Positions 1 through 8,475 of a stretch of DNA of 64,000 nt are shown piece by piece (position 1 is the stretch's first letter; each line of letters opens with the position of its first letter). Made by a program: the position numbers and the translations under genes. This stretch comes from Paradesertivirga mongoliensis (lineage in GTDB: Bacteria; Bacteroidota; Bacteroidia; Sphingobacteriales; Sphingobacteriaceae). Below the pieces are notes generated by a model. It was given only the letters and a program-made list of their open reading frames with translations. It was not told the origin of the DNA and did no database searches. Location of the stretch: contig NZ_JAFMZO010000003.1 in assembly GCF_024436395.1 (NCBI RefSeq), forward strand, positions 124,001-188,000, given 5' to 3'.

Positions 1-344
1 AGCTTGGTCTCGCCACTTAAAACATCTTGCTTGACTTTAGTTATTTCGGCTTTATTTAATGAAGAGTTCAAGAAGTGTGCGATACTTTCTGTACCACCGA
101 ATGCCCTGAGCTGATCTACCTGATTTTTCATTAAGGCAATCAGGGGTGAGATGACGATGGCTGTTCCCTCGGTCATCAGGGCGGGTAACTGATAACAAAT
201 TGATTTTCCACCGCCGGTCGGCATTATTACAAATGTATCCTTCCGTTGAAGTATATTGGTGATTATAGCCTCCTGCTCACCTTTGAAGTTATCAAACCCA
301 AAAAAATTCTGTAAATTATCAAACAATGATTTCTTTATCTCCAT
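1..344 (-). CDS. recQ: ATP-dependent DNA helicase RecQ, N-terminal part (cut by window edge)
   Basis: The first 114 codons of a RecQ-family 3'-5' DNA helicase read leftwards off the window. The start is ATG at 344, preceded by a purine-rich GGGAGG. Residues 14-27 hold the aromatic/Gln motif 0 (GFDNFKGEQEAI), residues 41-48 are the Walker A motif I (MPTGGGKS), and residues 65-79 are motif Ia (ISPLIALMKNQVDQL). This spacing is typical of RecQ, which unwinds recombination and repair intermediates. Motifs II-VI, the zinc-binding region and any HRDC domain would lie outside. It is divergent from kdsD. The family call is secure; whether this is the main RecQ or a paralogue cannot be told. Confidence 0.93.
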   Translation of the reverse strand, partial: MEIKKSLFDNLQNFFGFDNFKGEQEAIITNILQRKDTFVIMPTGGGKSICYQLPALMTEGTAIVISPLIALMKNQVDQLRAFGGTESIAHFLNSSLNKAEITKVKQDVLSGETK

Positions 345-395
345 ATCCTCCCGGAATAAAAATTAGAAAGGCTAATTTTAAACATCAAAATAACA

Positions 396-403
396 TATTT
401 TTG
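396..403 (+). promoter_or_regulatory. Bacteroidota -7 promoter box upstream of kdsD
   Basis: TATTTTTG matches the Bacteroidota TAnnTTTG box and lies about 35 nt before the TTG start of kdsD, in the 94-bp gap between divergent recQ and kdsD. No clean TTTG -33 element is seen at the expected spacing. Confidence 0.4.
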
Positions 404-438
404 CGGTGAAATAGTATTTTAAATTAAAAAACTTCTGT

Positions 439-1404
439 TTGAAGACCAACTCCGAAATTTTAAATATAGCAAGAAGAACACTTCAAACAGAGGTTGAGGG
501 CATCTCGGGACTAATTCCACGGTTAAATAATGACTTTGGAGTGATAATAAAACATATTATCGACACAAATGGACGTGTTGTCATCACTGGTGTAGGAAAA
601 AGTGCGCTTATTGCCCAAAAAATTGTAGCTACATTTAACTCTACCGGAACGCCTTCGATTTTTATGCATGCTGCCGATGCTATCCATGGCGACCTGGGCA
701 TTATTCAAAAAGATGATTTGGTAATTTGTATTTCAAAAAGTGGGAACACGTCCGAGATTAAAGTTCTGGTTCCTTTCTTAAAGCAGGCCGGAACCCTCTT
801 AATCGGAATGGTGGGCGATCTCAGTTCTTACCTTGCCCAACAGGCTGATTTTGTTCTGGATACAACGGTCGATAAAGAAGCATGTCCGCATAACCTCGCG
901 CCTACTACCAGCACAACCGCACAACTAGCCATGGGCGATGTTCTGGCGGTATGCCTCCTCGAATGCAGAGAGTTTACCAGTCAGGATTTTGCCAGATATC
1001 ATCCGGGCGGCTCGCTGGGCAAACGTTTATATTTGAAGGTTAAAGATCTGTATATTAACAACAACAAACCAGAGGTTAACCCCGACTCTCCAATTAAGGA
1101 GGTAATTGTTGAAATCACCAAAAACCGTTTAGGCGCTGTAACGGTTGTGAATGACAATAAAATTGAAGGAATCATAACGGACGGCGACATCAGAAGAATG
1201 ATGGAAAAGTATAACACATTCGACCGCCTTACTGCTAAAGACATCATGGGAACTTCGCCGAGGCAAATTGCCAGCACCGAACTTGCTTTAAATGCCTTGG
1301 AACTTATGCGTGGTAACAATATCACACAATTAATAGTCGCAGACAAAGGAGTTTACAAAGGAATTATACATTTACACGACTTATTAAGAGAAGGAATTAT
1401 ATAA
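439..1404 (+). CDS. kdsD: D-arabinose 5-phosphate isomerase, KpsF/GutQ family
   Basis: The 321-residue product should interconvert ribulose 5-phosphate and arabinose 5-phosphate, the entry step to Kdo for lipopolysaccharide. An SIS sugar-isomerase domain covers about residues 35-185, with GVGKS at 51-55, SKSGNTSE at 99-106, the conserved EACPHNLAPTTSTT segment at 147-160 and HPGGSLGK at 188-195. Two CBS domains fill about 205-320. Length and order match the family. The start is a TTG at 439; an in-frame TAG at 412 and the lack of any ATG before the SIS domain leave little alternative. manC follows after 4 nt, so the two are probably one operon supplying sugar precursors for the envelope. Confidence 0.93.
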   Translation: MKTNSEILNIARRTLQTEVEGISGLIPRLNNDFGVIIKHIIDTNGRVVITGVGKSALIAQKIVATFNSTGTPSIFMHAADAIHGDLGIIQKDDLVICISKSGNTSEIKVLVPFLKQAGTLLIGMVGDLSSYLAQQADFVLDTTVDKEACPHNLAPTTSTTAQLAMGDVLAVCLLECREFTSQDFARYHPGGSLGKRLYLKVKDLYINNNKPEVNPDSPIKEVIVEITKNRLGAVTVVNDNKIEGIITDGDIRRMMEKYNTFDRLTAKDIMGTSPRQIASTELALNALELMRGNNITQLIVADKGVYKGIIHLHDLLREGII

Positions 1405-1408
1405 CATA

Positions 1409-2491
1409 ATGAAGAACTACTACGCAGTAATTATGGCTGGGGGTATCGGTAGCCGCTTTTGGCCAATAAGCCGCTCAGCCCATCCAAAACAGTTCATAGA
1501 TATTTTAGGAACGGGAAAAACACTAATCCAGACCACGTACGAACGGTTTTTAAAAATAGTGCCGGCAGAGAATATATACATTGTAACGAACGAGAATTAC
1601 GTTGCTCTGGTAAAAGAACAGCTTCCGGAAATAGACGAGAGCCAGATCTTAGGCGAGCCTGTAATGAGAAATACTGCTCCATGTGTTGCTTATGCCTCGC
1701 ACAAAATCAATATGCTGAATCCCGAAGCGTCAATCGTGGTTGCTCCGTCTGATCATCTTATTCTAAATCCCGAGCGCTTTATTGCCGACATACAAAACTC
1801 TTTAGAAGCGGCTTCAAGAAATAACTGCCTTATAACTCTCGGAATTAAGCCATCGCGGCCAGATACGGGATACGGCTACATTCAATTTACCGAAGAAACG
1901 CTTGACAACGACTTTCATAAAGTAAAAACCTTTACCGAAAAGCCAAATCTTGAGCTTGCAAAAACCTTTGTTCAAAGCGGTGAATTTCTGTGGAATGCGG
2001 GAATTTTTGTTTGGTCGGCGAAATCAATTATCCAGGCCTTTGAACAATATCTGCCAGAAATGAACGATACGTTTAAAGACGGTGCCAAATCATTTAATAC
2101 TGATAACGAGCATTCCTTCATTCAGAATGCCTATTATCAATGCACCAATATTTCTATTGACTATGGGATAATGGAAAAAGCTGACAATGTTTACATCTTA
2201 CCCACTGATTTTGGCTGGTCTGATCTGGGAACCTGGGCATCTGTTTACGAATTGGCAGATAAAGACTATTTAGGAAACGCGGTGATTCCACCCGACCGGG
2301 TTATTATGTATGATTCCTCAAATTGTATGGTAAATGTCCCGAAAGGCAAACTGGTGATTTTACAGGGTTTAGATGATTATATCGTGGTAGAAGCAAATAA
2401 CACGTTAATGATTTGCCATAAAGACAAAGAACAAAGTGTAAAGCAAATAGTTGCCGATGTGAAATCTAAATTCGGAAACGAATTTATTTAA
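1409..2491 (+). CDS. manC: Mannose-1-phosphate guanylyltransferase
   Basis: This 360-residue nucleotidyltransferase should make GDP-mannose from GTP and mannose 1-phosphate. The N-terminus carries the signature AGGIGSRFWPISR followed by HPKQF (about residues 10-28). VAPSDHLI, FTEKP, WNAGIFVW and the YGIMEKA...DFGWSDLGTW block follow in the family order. It is the single-domain form, without the phosphomannose isomerase half of bifunctional ManC/AlgA. It is probably co-transcribed with kdsD. GDP-mannose is also the precursor of GDP-fucose, which the GT11 enzyme at 29125 would need; gmd and fcl are not in the window. A hairpin closes the unit at 2497-2525. Confidence 0.93.
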   Translation: MKNYYAVIMAGGIGSRFWPISRSAHPKQFIDILGTGKTLIQTTYERFLKIVPAENIYIVTNENYVALVKEQLPEIDESQILGEPVMRNTAPCVAYASHKINMLNPEASIVVAPSDHLILNPERFIADIQNSLEAASRNNCLITLGIKPSRPDTGYGYIQFTEETLDNDFHKVKTFTEKPNLELAKTFVQSGEFLWNAGIFVWSAKSIIQAFEQYLPEMNDTFKDGAKSFNTDNEHSFIQNAYYQCTNISIDYGIMEKADNVYILPTDFGWSDLGTWASVYELADKDYLGNAVIPPDRVIMYDSSNCMVNVPKGKLVILQGLDDYIVVEANNTLMICHKDKEQSVKQIVADVKSKFGNEFI

Positions 2492-2496
2492 TTAAG

Positions 2497-2525
2497 AGAT
2501 TGAATGAGGACGCCTCATTCAATCT
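2497..2525. terminator. Bidirectional hairpin between manC and rlmB
   Basis: A perfect 13-bp inverted repeat (arms 2497-2509 and 2513-2525, loop ACG) lies between the convergent manC and rlmB genes and overlaps the rlmB stop codon. The flanks are A/T-rich but there is no long U-tract, so termination is probable rather than certain. Confidence 0.6.
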
Positions 2526-3297
2526 TTATTCCTTCAATTCTTTGCCGAACGGCCTCATAAAGGATCACTCCAGCCGAAACCGAAACATTCAAGGAATGGA
2601 TTTCTCCGAACATGGGGATTTTAGCCAGGTAATCTGCGGCACGGATAATTTCGTTCGAGATTCCGTCTTCTTCAGAACCTAATACTATGGCTGTTGGCAT
2701 TGTATAATCAGGAGCATATAAATACTCATTGGTTTTTTCGGTGCAGGCGACTACAAACAGTCCCGACTCTTGCAAAAATCGGGTTGTTTTTAACAAGTTT
2801 TCTTCGCGACACACCGGTATTTTGAACAAAGCACCGGCTGAAGTTTTAATGGCATCAGGATTTATCTGAGCGGAACCTTTCACGGGAACCACAATGGCAT
2901 GAACCCCGGCACACTCAGCTGTTCTCGCAATTGCTCCAAAATTTCTCACATCAGTAACACCATCTAAAATCAGAATCAAGGGTGTTTCTCCCTTTTCAAA
3001 AATAGAGGGAATAATATCTTCAATTCGTTGATAGGTTACCGGAGAGATAAATGCTATTACCCCCTGATGGTTTTTAGTGGTTATCCTGTTCAGCTTCTCG
3101 GGCGGAACCATTTGAAAGTTTATGATCTTATCGCGCAGCAGCGCTTTTAATTCATGAAAAATGCCTCCGGTCAAACCACGTTGTACATAGATCGCATCAA
3201 TATCCTTTCCGCTTTGCAACGCCTCTATCACCGCCCGTATCCCAAATATCATTTGGTTTGATTCTTTTTTTGGCCTTGAAGACTTCGTGTCCATCAT
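2515..3297 (-). CDS. rlmB: 23S rRNA 2'-O-methyltransferase RlmB / TrmH (SpoU) family
   Basis: A 260-residue SPOUT-class RNA methyltransferase. An N-terminal substrate-binding domain starts at IFGIRAVIEAL. The trefoil-knot SAM domain shows the three SpoU motifs: LDGVTDVRNFGAIARTAE (motif 1), VLGSEEDGIS (motif 2) and SLNVSVSAGVILYEAVRQR (motif 3). RlmB methylates the ribose of G2251 in 23S rRNA; length and the N-terminal domain favour RlmB over TrmH. The frame extends upstream to a TTG at 3315, but the tandem ATGs at 3297 and 3294 are better starts. A second SpoU paralogue lies at 40613. It is convergent with manC. Confidence 0.88.
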   Translation of the reverse strand: MMDTKSSRPKKESNQMIFGIRAVIEALQSGKDIDAIYVQRGLTGGIFHELKALLRDKIINFQMVPPEKLNRITTKNHQGVIAFISPVTYQRIEDIIPSIFEKGETPLILILDGVTDVRNFGAIARTAECAGVHAIVVPVKGSAQINPDAIKTSAGALFKIPVCREENLLKTTRFLQESGLFVVACTEKTNEYLYAPDYTMPTAIVLGSEEDGISNEIIRAADYLAKIPMFGEIHSLNVSVSAGVILYEAVRQRIEGIKIE

Positions 3298-3429
3298 TAA
3301 ATATTTAGCCCGCAAATTACTGATATTTGCTTTAAAACGCGGTTACAAATATTTCAGCCGTCTTCATTATTAACAACAGAAAAAGTTTTTAACACAGCCT
3401 TCAAGCTAACCACCGAGGGATATTTACAT

Positions 3430-3449
3430 TAATCCACAATTTATCAACA
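3430..3449 (+). promoter_or_regulatory. Two DnaA-box-like 9-mers upstream of dnaB
   Basis: TAATCCACA (3430-3438) and TTATCAACA (3441-3449) each differ from the DnaA box TTATCCACA by one base, point the same way and start 11 bp apart, about one helical turn. They sit in the roughly 260-bp gap between divergent rlmB and dnaB. Function is speculative. Confidence 0.25.
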
Positions 3450-3547
3450 TCACTTTGTGAACAGAAACAGCTACTTGTTAACAAGATAAATAAGCGTAAA
3501 TTTTTCAGTGTTGACAAAGTAAATACCCGGGTACGGCGGTTTATGTA

Positions 3548-3555
3548 TATTTTTG
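3548..3555 (+). promoter_or_regulatory. Candidate -7 promoter box that decides the dnaB start
   Basis: TATTTTTG fits TAnnTTTG and lies inside the first codons of the longest dnaB frame (ATG at 3543), 5 nt before the ATG at 3561. If it is used, translation must begin at 3561 on a nearly leaderless mRNA. Confidence 0.35.
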
Positions 3556-3560
3556 TATTG

Positions 3561-5129
3561 ATGAGTTCAGACAACCAAAACGATTATAACCCTGGGAAGA
3601 AATCCGCACCAACTGCAGAACGCCGAACCCGCTTAAATAACCTGGTAAGTGGCCTTGGTAAGCTTCCACCACAGGCGGTAGACCTTGAAGAAGCAGTGCT
3701 TGGAGCACTTATGCTCGAAAAGGATGCTCTCTCCGCGGTTATAGACATTTTAAAACCTGAGGTATTTTACAAAGAAAGCCATCAAAAGATATTTGAAGCA
3801 ATTCATATGTTGTTTCAAAAGTCGTCACCCGTCGATATATTAACAGTTACATCTCAACTACGTCAGCAAGGCGATCTTGAACTAATTGGCGGGGCTTACT
3901 ACATTACCGAATTAACCAATCGTGTGGCTTCGGCCGCGAACATCGAATATCATGCCCGAATCATCTCTCAAAAATATATTCAGAGAGAGCTTATCAGGAT
4001 CTCAACCGAAATTATTAATAACGCATATGAAGACACCACTGATATCTTCGATTTGCTTGACCATGCTGAGAAAAACCTGTTTGATATTGCCCAAAATAAT
4101 CTTCGCCGCGACTCCAGAAAAATGGATGATATTGTTCGCGAGTCGATAGAAACACTTGAAAAACTTCGCGACAAGGTAGACGGCCTGACGGGTGTACCAT
4201 CTGGTTTCACCGGGCTTGACAGGATGACGTCTGGCTGGCAACCTTCCGACCTTGTAATTATAGCAGCCCGTCCGGCGATGGGTAAAACAGCTTTCGTTTT
4301 AAGTTGCGCCCGCAATGCTGCTGTTCAGTTTAAAAAACCGGTTGTAGTGTTCTCGCTGGAGATGTCGTCGGTACAGCTGGTGAATCGTTTGATATCCGGG
4401 GAAACCGAAATTGAGCAGGAAAAGATCAGAAAGGGAAACCTTGCCGAGTGGGAATGGCAGCAATTGCACTCAAAAATAGGAACATTAACCGAAGCTCCGC
4501 TTTTCATAGATGATACCCCGGCCCTGAATATCTTTGAATTCAGAGCGAAATGCAGAAGGCTAAAAGCGCAATACGATATCCAGATGATCATTGTCGATTA
4601 CCTCCAGTTGATGCACGGTAAAGGCGAAGGCAAGGGTGGCGGAAACCGGGAGCAGGAAATTGGTAGTATTTCCCGGGCACTAAAATCGGTAGCTAAAGAA
4701 TTAAATGTTCCCGTATTGGCATTATCACAGTTAAGTCGTGCGGTAGAAAGCAGACCGGGTGCAAGCAAAAGGCCAATGCTCTCCGATCTTCGTGAGTCCG
4801 GATCTATTGAACAGGATGCAGACATGGTGCTGTTTCTGTACCGGCCGGAATATTATGGACTTACCGAAGACGAAGAAGGCCGCTCTACCATTGGTATCGG
4901 TGAGGTAATTATTGCTAAGCACAGAAACGGTGAAACAGGAACAGTTCCATTAAGATTCGTGGGTAAGTTTGTGAAATTCGCCGATCTTGAAGATGACTTT
5001 TCTGTTCCGTCTGCACAAAAAGGGAATCCTTTTGGCGCTATGGCCCCTTCAGAAGATTTTGAAAAGCCAAGTAACTTCATTATCCGTCCGTCGAGAATGG
5101 ATGATATCGACGAAGAGCCTCCTTTTTAA
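3561..5129 (+). CDS. dnaB: Replicative DNA helicase DnaB
   Basis: This 522-residue hexameric helicase unwinds DNA at the replication fork. The N-terminal DnaB domain begins at about residue 35 (PPQAVDLEEAVLGALMLEKDA). After a linker, the RecA-like C-terminal domain starts near residue 205 (GVPSGFTGLDRMTSGWQPSDL). Walker A is ARPAMGKTAF at about 236-245, Walker B is IIVDYLQLM, and the SQLSRAVESRP and SDLRESGSIEQDAD motifs follow. No intein is present. The acidic tail ends MDDIDEEPPF. I prefer ATG 3561 because a promoter box overlaps the upstream ATG at 3543. The stop codon directly abuts that of convergent chrA. Confidence 0.95.
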   Translation: MSSDNQNDYNPGKKSAPTAERRTRLNNLVSGLGKLPPQAVDLEEAVLGALMLEKDALSAVIDILKPEVFYKESHQKIFEAIHMLFQKSSPVDILTVTSQLRQQGDLELIGGAYYITELTNRVASAANIEYHARIISQKYIQRELIRISTEIINNAYEDTTDIFDLLDHAEKNLFDIAQNNLRRDSRKMDDIVRESIETLEKLRDKVDGLTGVPSGFTGLDRMTSGWQPSDLVIIAARPAMGKTAFVLSCARNAAVQFKKPVVVFSLEMSSVQLVNRLISGETEIEQEKIRKGNLAEWEWQQLHSKIGTLTEAPLFIDDTPALNIFEFRAKCRRLKAQYDIQMIIVDYLQLMHGKGEGKGGGNREQEIGSISRALKSVAKELNVPVLALSQLSRAVESRPGASKRPMLSDLRESGSIEQDADMVLFLYRPEYYGLTEDEEGRSTIGIGEVIIAKHRNGETGTVPLRFVGKFVKFADLEDDFSVPSAQKGNPFGAMAPSEDFEKPSNFIIRPSRMDDIDEEPPF

Positions 5130-6329
5130 TCAGATAAACCATCCCATAAGAACTCCTGCCAGAATAATAAAAGGGGTTCTTATGCGGGTAAAGGTTAAAA
5201 GCAGGAAAGTTGTAAGTACCAATGCGGCAGTCAGCCAGCTCAAACTGAGTGGTTCGAGCATAAACACAAAACCGGCGATCAAAAACCCTACCGCCACCGC
5301 ATTTATCCCCGAAAGGGAGTTTTTTATCCTCGATATCTTCTTCAAATCGTTCCAGAAAGGAACGAAAAACAGCACCAGAATAAATCCCGGAAGATTAATA
5401 CCTAAAGTAGCCACTACACTGCCCAGTATCTGACCTCCAATCGATCCTCCGGCGTGTTTCATTGTCATTGCTCCGACAAATGAGGTAAATGAGAAGGTTG
5501 GCCCGGGAAGGGCCTGCTGAAATGCAAAACCGGCTAAAAATTCATCGCCAGTGAGGTATCGTTTCATTTCAACAAACTCTGTGAACATTAAAGGAATAAG
5601 CACCTGCCCTCCTCCAAAAATTATGATCCCGTTACGATAGAAGTTTTCGAACATCCTGATAGGCAAACTAAAAGGCGAGGTTTGATTGATGATTGCACCC
5701 AGGGTTGCGAAGAGCAGCAAAATTCCAATGTAGTACATTACCTTCTGAGTATTGATATTCGAAAATAACTTTACCCGTAACTGATTTTCTTCCTGCGAGG
5801 TCTCTAAGGCTGACGAGATAATTCCGCCAACGAGAATAAGAATAGGAAAAACGTAAGCATTCCTGAGGATCAATGTCACAATTACCGCAGTTACAGCCAG
5901 CCAAACCGAAATATTTGTTTTTAAAACCGTCTTCCCTAGTCTATAGGCTGCATAAGCAACTATTCCGACTGCGATAGGCTGAACATAGCGCATAATCTGG
6001 ACAAATTTTTCTTTATCCCCTAAAAACGAAAACATAATAGCAGCGAAACAAAGAATAGCAGCCGATGGCAACACCCAGATCAGGAATGTAACGACCGAAA
6101 GCCACAATCCGCCAACTTTATAGGCTACACCGACCAGTGTTTGTGTAGACGAGGGGCCCGGCAGGATCTGGGTTAAGGCATTAAGTTCGAGAAGTTCATT
6201 TTCATTAATATAATGCCTTCTGTTTACAAAATCTTTTAACATGATAGCCATGTGAGCCTGAGGCCCGCCAAAGGCCGTGAAAGTAAATACTACGGCATCC
6301 CGGATGAAAAGAAATTGCTTTGCGTTCAA
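5130..6329 (-). CDS. chrA: Chromate transporter, ChrA family (long, two-domain)
   Basis: The 399-residue inner-membrane protein is a tandem duplication of the CHR domain, about residues 10-175 and 215-390. Each half has its FGG(P/G)Q signature near its start and the PGP motif (LPGPSSTQT; LPGPTFSFT), with about 10-12 hydrophobic segments in all. Characterised ChrA proteins expel chromate with proton exchange, but many genomic members are untested, so the substrate is open. The start is a TTG at 6329, only 2 nt after the stop of the TPR gene, which suggests translational coupling. Its stop codon (5130-5132) touches the dnaB stop with no gap. Confidence 0.88.
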   Translation of the reverse strand: MNAKQFLFIRDAVVFTFTAFGGPQAHMAIMLKDFVNRRHYINENELLELNALTQILPGPSSTQTLVGVAYKVGGLWLSVVTFLIWVLPSAAILCFAAIMFSFLGDKEKFVQIMRYVQPIAVGIVAYAAYRLGKTVLKTNISVWLAVTAVIVTLILRNAYVFPILILVGGIISSALETSQEENQLRVKLFSNINTQKVMYYIGILLLFATLGAIINQTSPFSLPIRMFENFYRNGIIIFGGGQVLIPLMFTEFVEMKRYLTGDEFLAGFAFQQALPGPTFSFTSFVGAMTMKHAGGSIGGQILGSVVATLGINLPGFILVLFFVPFWNDLKKISRIKNSLSGINAVAVGFLIAGFVFMLEPLSLSWLTAALVLTTFLLLTFTRIRTPFIILAGVLMGWFI

Positions 6330-6331
6330 TG

Positions 6332-6667
6332 TTAGTCGTCTTCGTAATCTAGTCCCATTGCAGAATTGTAAACAGACTGCAGCTCCGAGAACGCGTGGTT
6401 ATCTCTTGCGGCACGAGCAACCTGCATTCCCTGTTGATAGGTTTTTATAGCTTCATCCTTCCTTCCGAGCTTCTCATATAGCTTTCCTAAATGATAATAG
6501 GTGCCTACATAATCCCTGTGATTGAGAATTAAATCTTCAAAATAAATCAAAGCAGAGTTAAAATCGTTTATGGCTATATACTCTGTAGCCAGTGCATACT
6601 TTAAGAAAGGATCATTGGGCTCATTGGCATTAAACTCTAACAGCTTTTGTAATCGGGTGCTCTGCAT
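6332..6667 (-). CDS. Small tetratricopeptide-repeat protein
   Basis: A 111-residue, probably cytoplasmic protein of about two and a half TPR units, for example DPFLKYALATEYIAINDFNS followed by a repeat centred on TYYHLGKLYEKLGRKDEAI. TPRs are helical protein-binding scaffolds; no catalytic motif is seen. The frame stays open to 6757, but those extra 30 residues would overlap the divergent etfB gene and its promoter and are not TPR-like, so ATG 6667 is chosen. chrA follows after 2 nt. The partner is unknown. Confidence 0.8.
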   Translation of the reverse strand: MQSTRLQKLLEFNANEPNDPFLKYALATEYIAINDFNSALIYFEDLILNHRDYVGTYYHLGKLYEKLGRKDEAIKTYQQGMQVARAARDNHAFSELQSVYNSAMGLDYEDD

Positions 6668-6690
6668 TTTAAAAAGAAGCTTTTTTAAAC

Positions 6691-6698
6691 TAAATTTG
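6691..6698 (+). promoter_or_regulatory. -7 promoter box upstream of etfB
   Basis: TAAATTTG matches TAnnTTTG exactly and ends 13 nt before the etfB ATG, in the 44-bp divergent gap to the TPR gene. Confidence 0.5.
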
Positions 6699-6711
6699 CA
6701 AAAAAGACAAT

Positions 6712-7449
6712 ATGAAATTATTGGTTTGTATAAGTAACGTACCAGATACCACCACAAAAGTAACTTTTACCAACAATAATACACAATTCAACACTTCGGG
6801 GGTGCAATTTATCCTTAATCCTTACGATGAGATTGCATTATCAAAGGCGATCGAATTGACCGAGGGTGGGAATGGCACTGTAACAGTAATACATGTCGGT
6901 GATGTTGCTGCGGAACCAACTATCCGTAAAGCGCTGGCCATTGGTGCCGACGATGCTGTAAGAATCAACGCCGAGCCGCATGATGCATACTTTGTGGCAT
7001 CACAAATTGCTCAATATGTTAAGGATAAAAACTTTGATCTTATCCTTACGGGACGGGAATCAATAGATTACAATAACGCTCTGGTTGCAGGCATGCTAGG
7101 CGAAATGCTTCAGATACCATCGGTATCGATTGTTAAGAAATTAGATTTGATCGGCAACGAAATTGTTGTCGAAAGAGAAATTGAGGGAGGAAAAGAAGTC
7201 CTGAATGTGTCTTTGCCGGCGATAGTAAGCTGTTCTGAAGGTGTGGCAGAACCGAAAATCCCTAATATGAGAGGTATTATGTCGGCGAGATCTAAACCCC
7301 TTGAAGCTATTGAAGCCACGGAGGCCGGCAAATTGTCGAACATTGTTGAGTATACCACTCCTGAACCAAGGGGATCAGTGAAAATTCTGGGAGCTGAAGA
7401 AACCGAAAAACTGGTTGAATTATTGCACACTCAAGCTAAAGTAATTTAA
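6712..7449 (+). CDS. etfB: Electron transfer flavoprotein, beta subunit
   Basis: The 245-residue small ETF subunit forms a heterodimer with EtfA. It accepts electrons from acyl-CoA and other flavoprotein dehydrogenases and passes them to ETF:quinone oxidoreductase. The N-terminus MKLLVCISNVPDTT, the NPYDEIALSKAIEL segment, the DLILTGRESIDYNNALVAGMLGEML block and LPAIVSCSEGVAEPKIPNMRGIM are family hallmarks in the right order. EtfA follows after 26 nt, so this is the usual etfBA operon. A TAAATTTG box at 6691 probably drives it. Confidence 0.94.
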   Translation: MKLLVCISNVPDTTTKVTFTNNNTQFNTSGVQFILNPYDEIALSKAIELTEGGNGTVTVIHVGDVAAEPTIRKALAIGADDAVRINAEPHDAYFVASQIAQYVKDKNFDLILTGRESIDYNNALVAGMLGEMLQIPSVSIVKKLDLIGNEIVVEREIEGGKEVLNVSLPAIVSCSEGVAEPKIPNMRGIMSARSKPLEAIEATEAGKLSNIVEYTTPEPRGSVKILGAEETEKLVELLHTQAKVI

Positions 7450-7475
7450 GCTGATAATTTAAAACAAGAACAAAC

Positions 7476-8444
7476 ATGGCGGTTTTAGTATATGCAGAAC
7501 ACGTTGAGGGTCAATTTAAGAAATCAGCTTTTGAAGTGGTTTCATACGCAAAAGAAATAGCGCGCAACGGAAATACACAGTTGGTTGCAATTTGCGTCGG
7601 TGAGATTTCTGATGAGGCGTTGGGCAAATTAGGCGCTTATGGGGCAGACAAAGTTCTGGCTGCAAGGTATGCTGCCTTAAATACGTTTTCCAGTTCTGCT
7701 TACGCCTCGGCAATCGCCGATGCCGCTAATAGAGAAAATGCCGATATTATCATTCTTTCTAACTCATTTAGCGGAAAGGGGCTTGCGCCTGCTGTTTCAG
7801 TTAAACTAAATGCAGGAATAGTTGCAGGCGCGATTGATTTACCGAAAACAGAAGGCGGAAAATTCATCGTCAAAAAACTTGCATTTTCAGGAAAGGCTTT
7901 TGCGTGGGTAGAATTACTGTCAGCAAAAAAAATCATATCTCTTAATCCGAACTCATATAGAATAGTTGACTCACCCACCTCGACAATCATTGAGAGCTTT
8001 GAGGCAAACAACACTCCCGATTCAAAAGTATCTGTGAAGGAAGTTATTCGTTCAACTGATAAAGTTTCGCTGCCTGAGGCGGAGATAGTAGTGTCTGGTG
8101 GCCGTGGACTTAAAGGGCCTGAAAACTGGGCGATTCTGGAAGATCTTGCTGCGGCATTAGGGGCAGCAACGGCATGTTCCAAACCAGTATCAGACGCTGG
8201 ATGGCGGCCGCATGAGGAACACGTTGGTCAGACCGGAATTGTGATAAGCCCTAACCTGTATTTAGCTATTGGTATTTCCGGAGCTATACAGCACCTAGCA
8301 GGTGTGAGCTCTTCCAAAACCATTGTAGCGATAAATAAAGATCCGGATGCCCCTATTTTCAAGGTTGCCGATTACGGAATAGTTGGCGATGCGCTAGAAG
8401 TAGTCCCCAAATTAACACAAGCAATTAAAGCCTTTAAGGGTTAA
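7476..8444 (+). CDS. etfA: Electron transfer flavoprotein, alpha subunit
   Basis: The 322-residue FAD-binding subunit pairs with EtfB. The N-terminal two-thirds is the Rossmann-like domain ([18 protein letters not shown]). The C-terminal FAD domain has [46 protein letters not shown] and [19 protein letters not shown], the near-invariant ETF-alpha block. Length is typical of the bacterial beta-oxidation form. It lies directly downstream of etfB, and the nuclease-family gene at 8476 follows after 31 nt and may share the transcript. Confidence 0.95.
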   Translation: MAVLVYAEHVEGQFKKSAFEVVSYAKEIARNGNTQLVAICVGEISDEALGKLGAYGADKVLAARYAALNTFSSSAYASAIADAANRENADIIILSNSFSGKGLAPAVSVKLNAGIVAGAIDLPKTEGGKFIVKKLAFSGKAFAWVELLSAKKIISLNPNSYRIVDSPTSTIIESFEANNTPDSKVSVKEVIRSTDKVSLPEAEIVVSGGRGLKGPENWAILEDLAAALGAATACSKPVSDAGWRPHEEHVGQTGIVISPNLYLAIGISGAIQHLAGVSSSKTIVAINKDPDAPIFKVADYGIVGDALEVVPKLTQAIKAFKG

Positions 8445-8475
8445 ATTTTTAAGCCGGCGTTTGGCCTTTTATAAC

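Noticed and set aside
3474-3485. 12-bp palindrome CTTGTTAACAAG upstream of dnaB as an operator
   Set aside because: A single short AT-rich palindrome is expected by chance in a window of this size; kept only as a note to the tandem site at 20356.
4987-5433. 148-codon plus-strand ORF across the dnaB/chrA junction
   Set aside because: It is a shadow frame over two well-supported convergent genes and resembles nothing.
6668-6757. 30-residue N-terminal extension of the TPR protein
   Set aside because: It would overlap the divergent etfB start and its promoter, and the extension is not TPR-like.
7700-8182. 160-codon minus-strand ORF opposite etfA
   Set aside because: Antisense of a strongly conserved gene; its composition reflects the complement of etfA codons.
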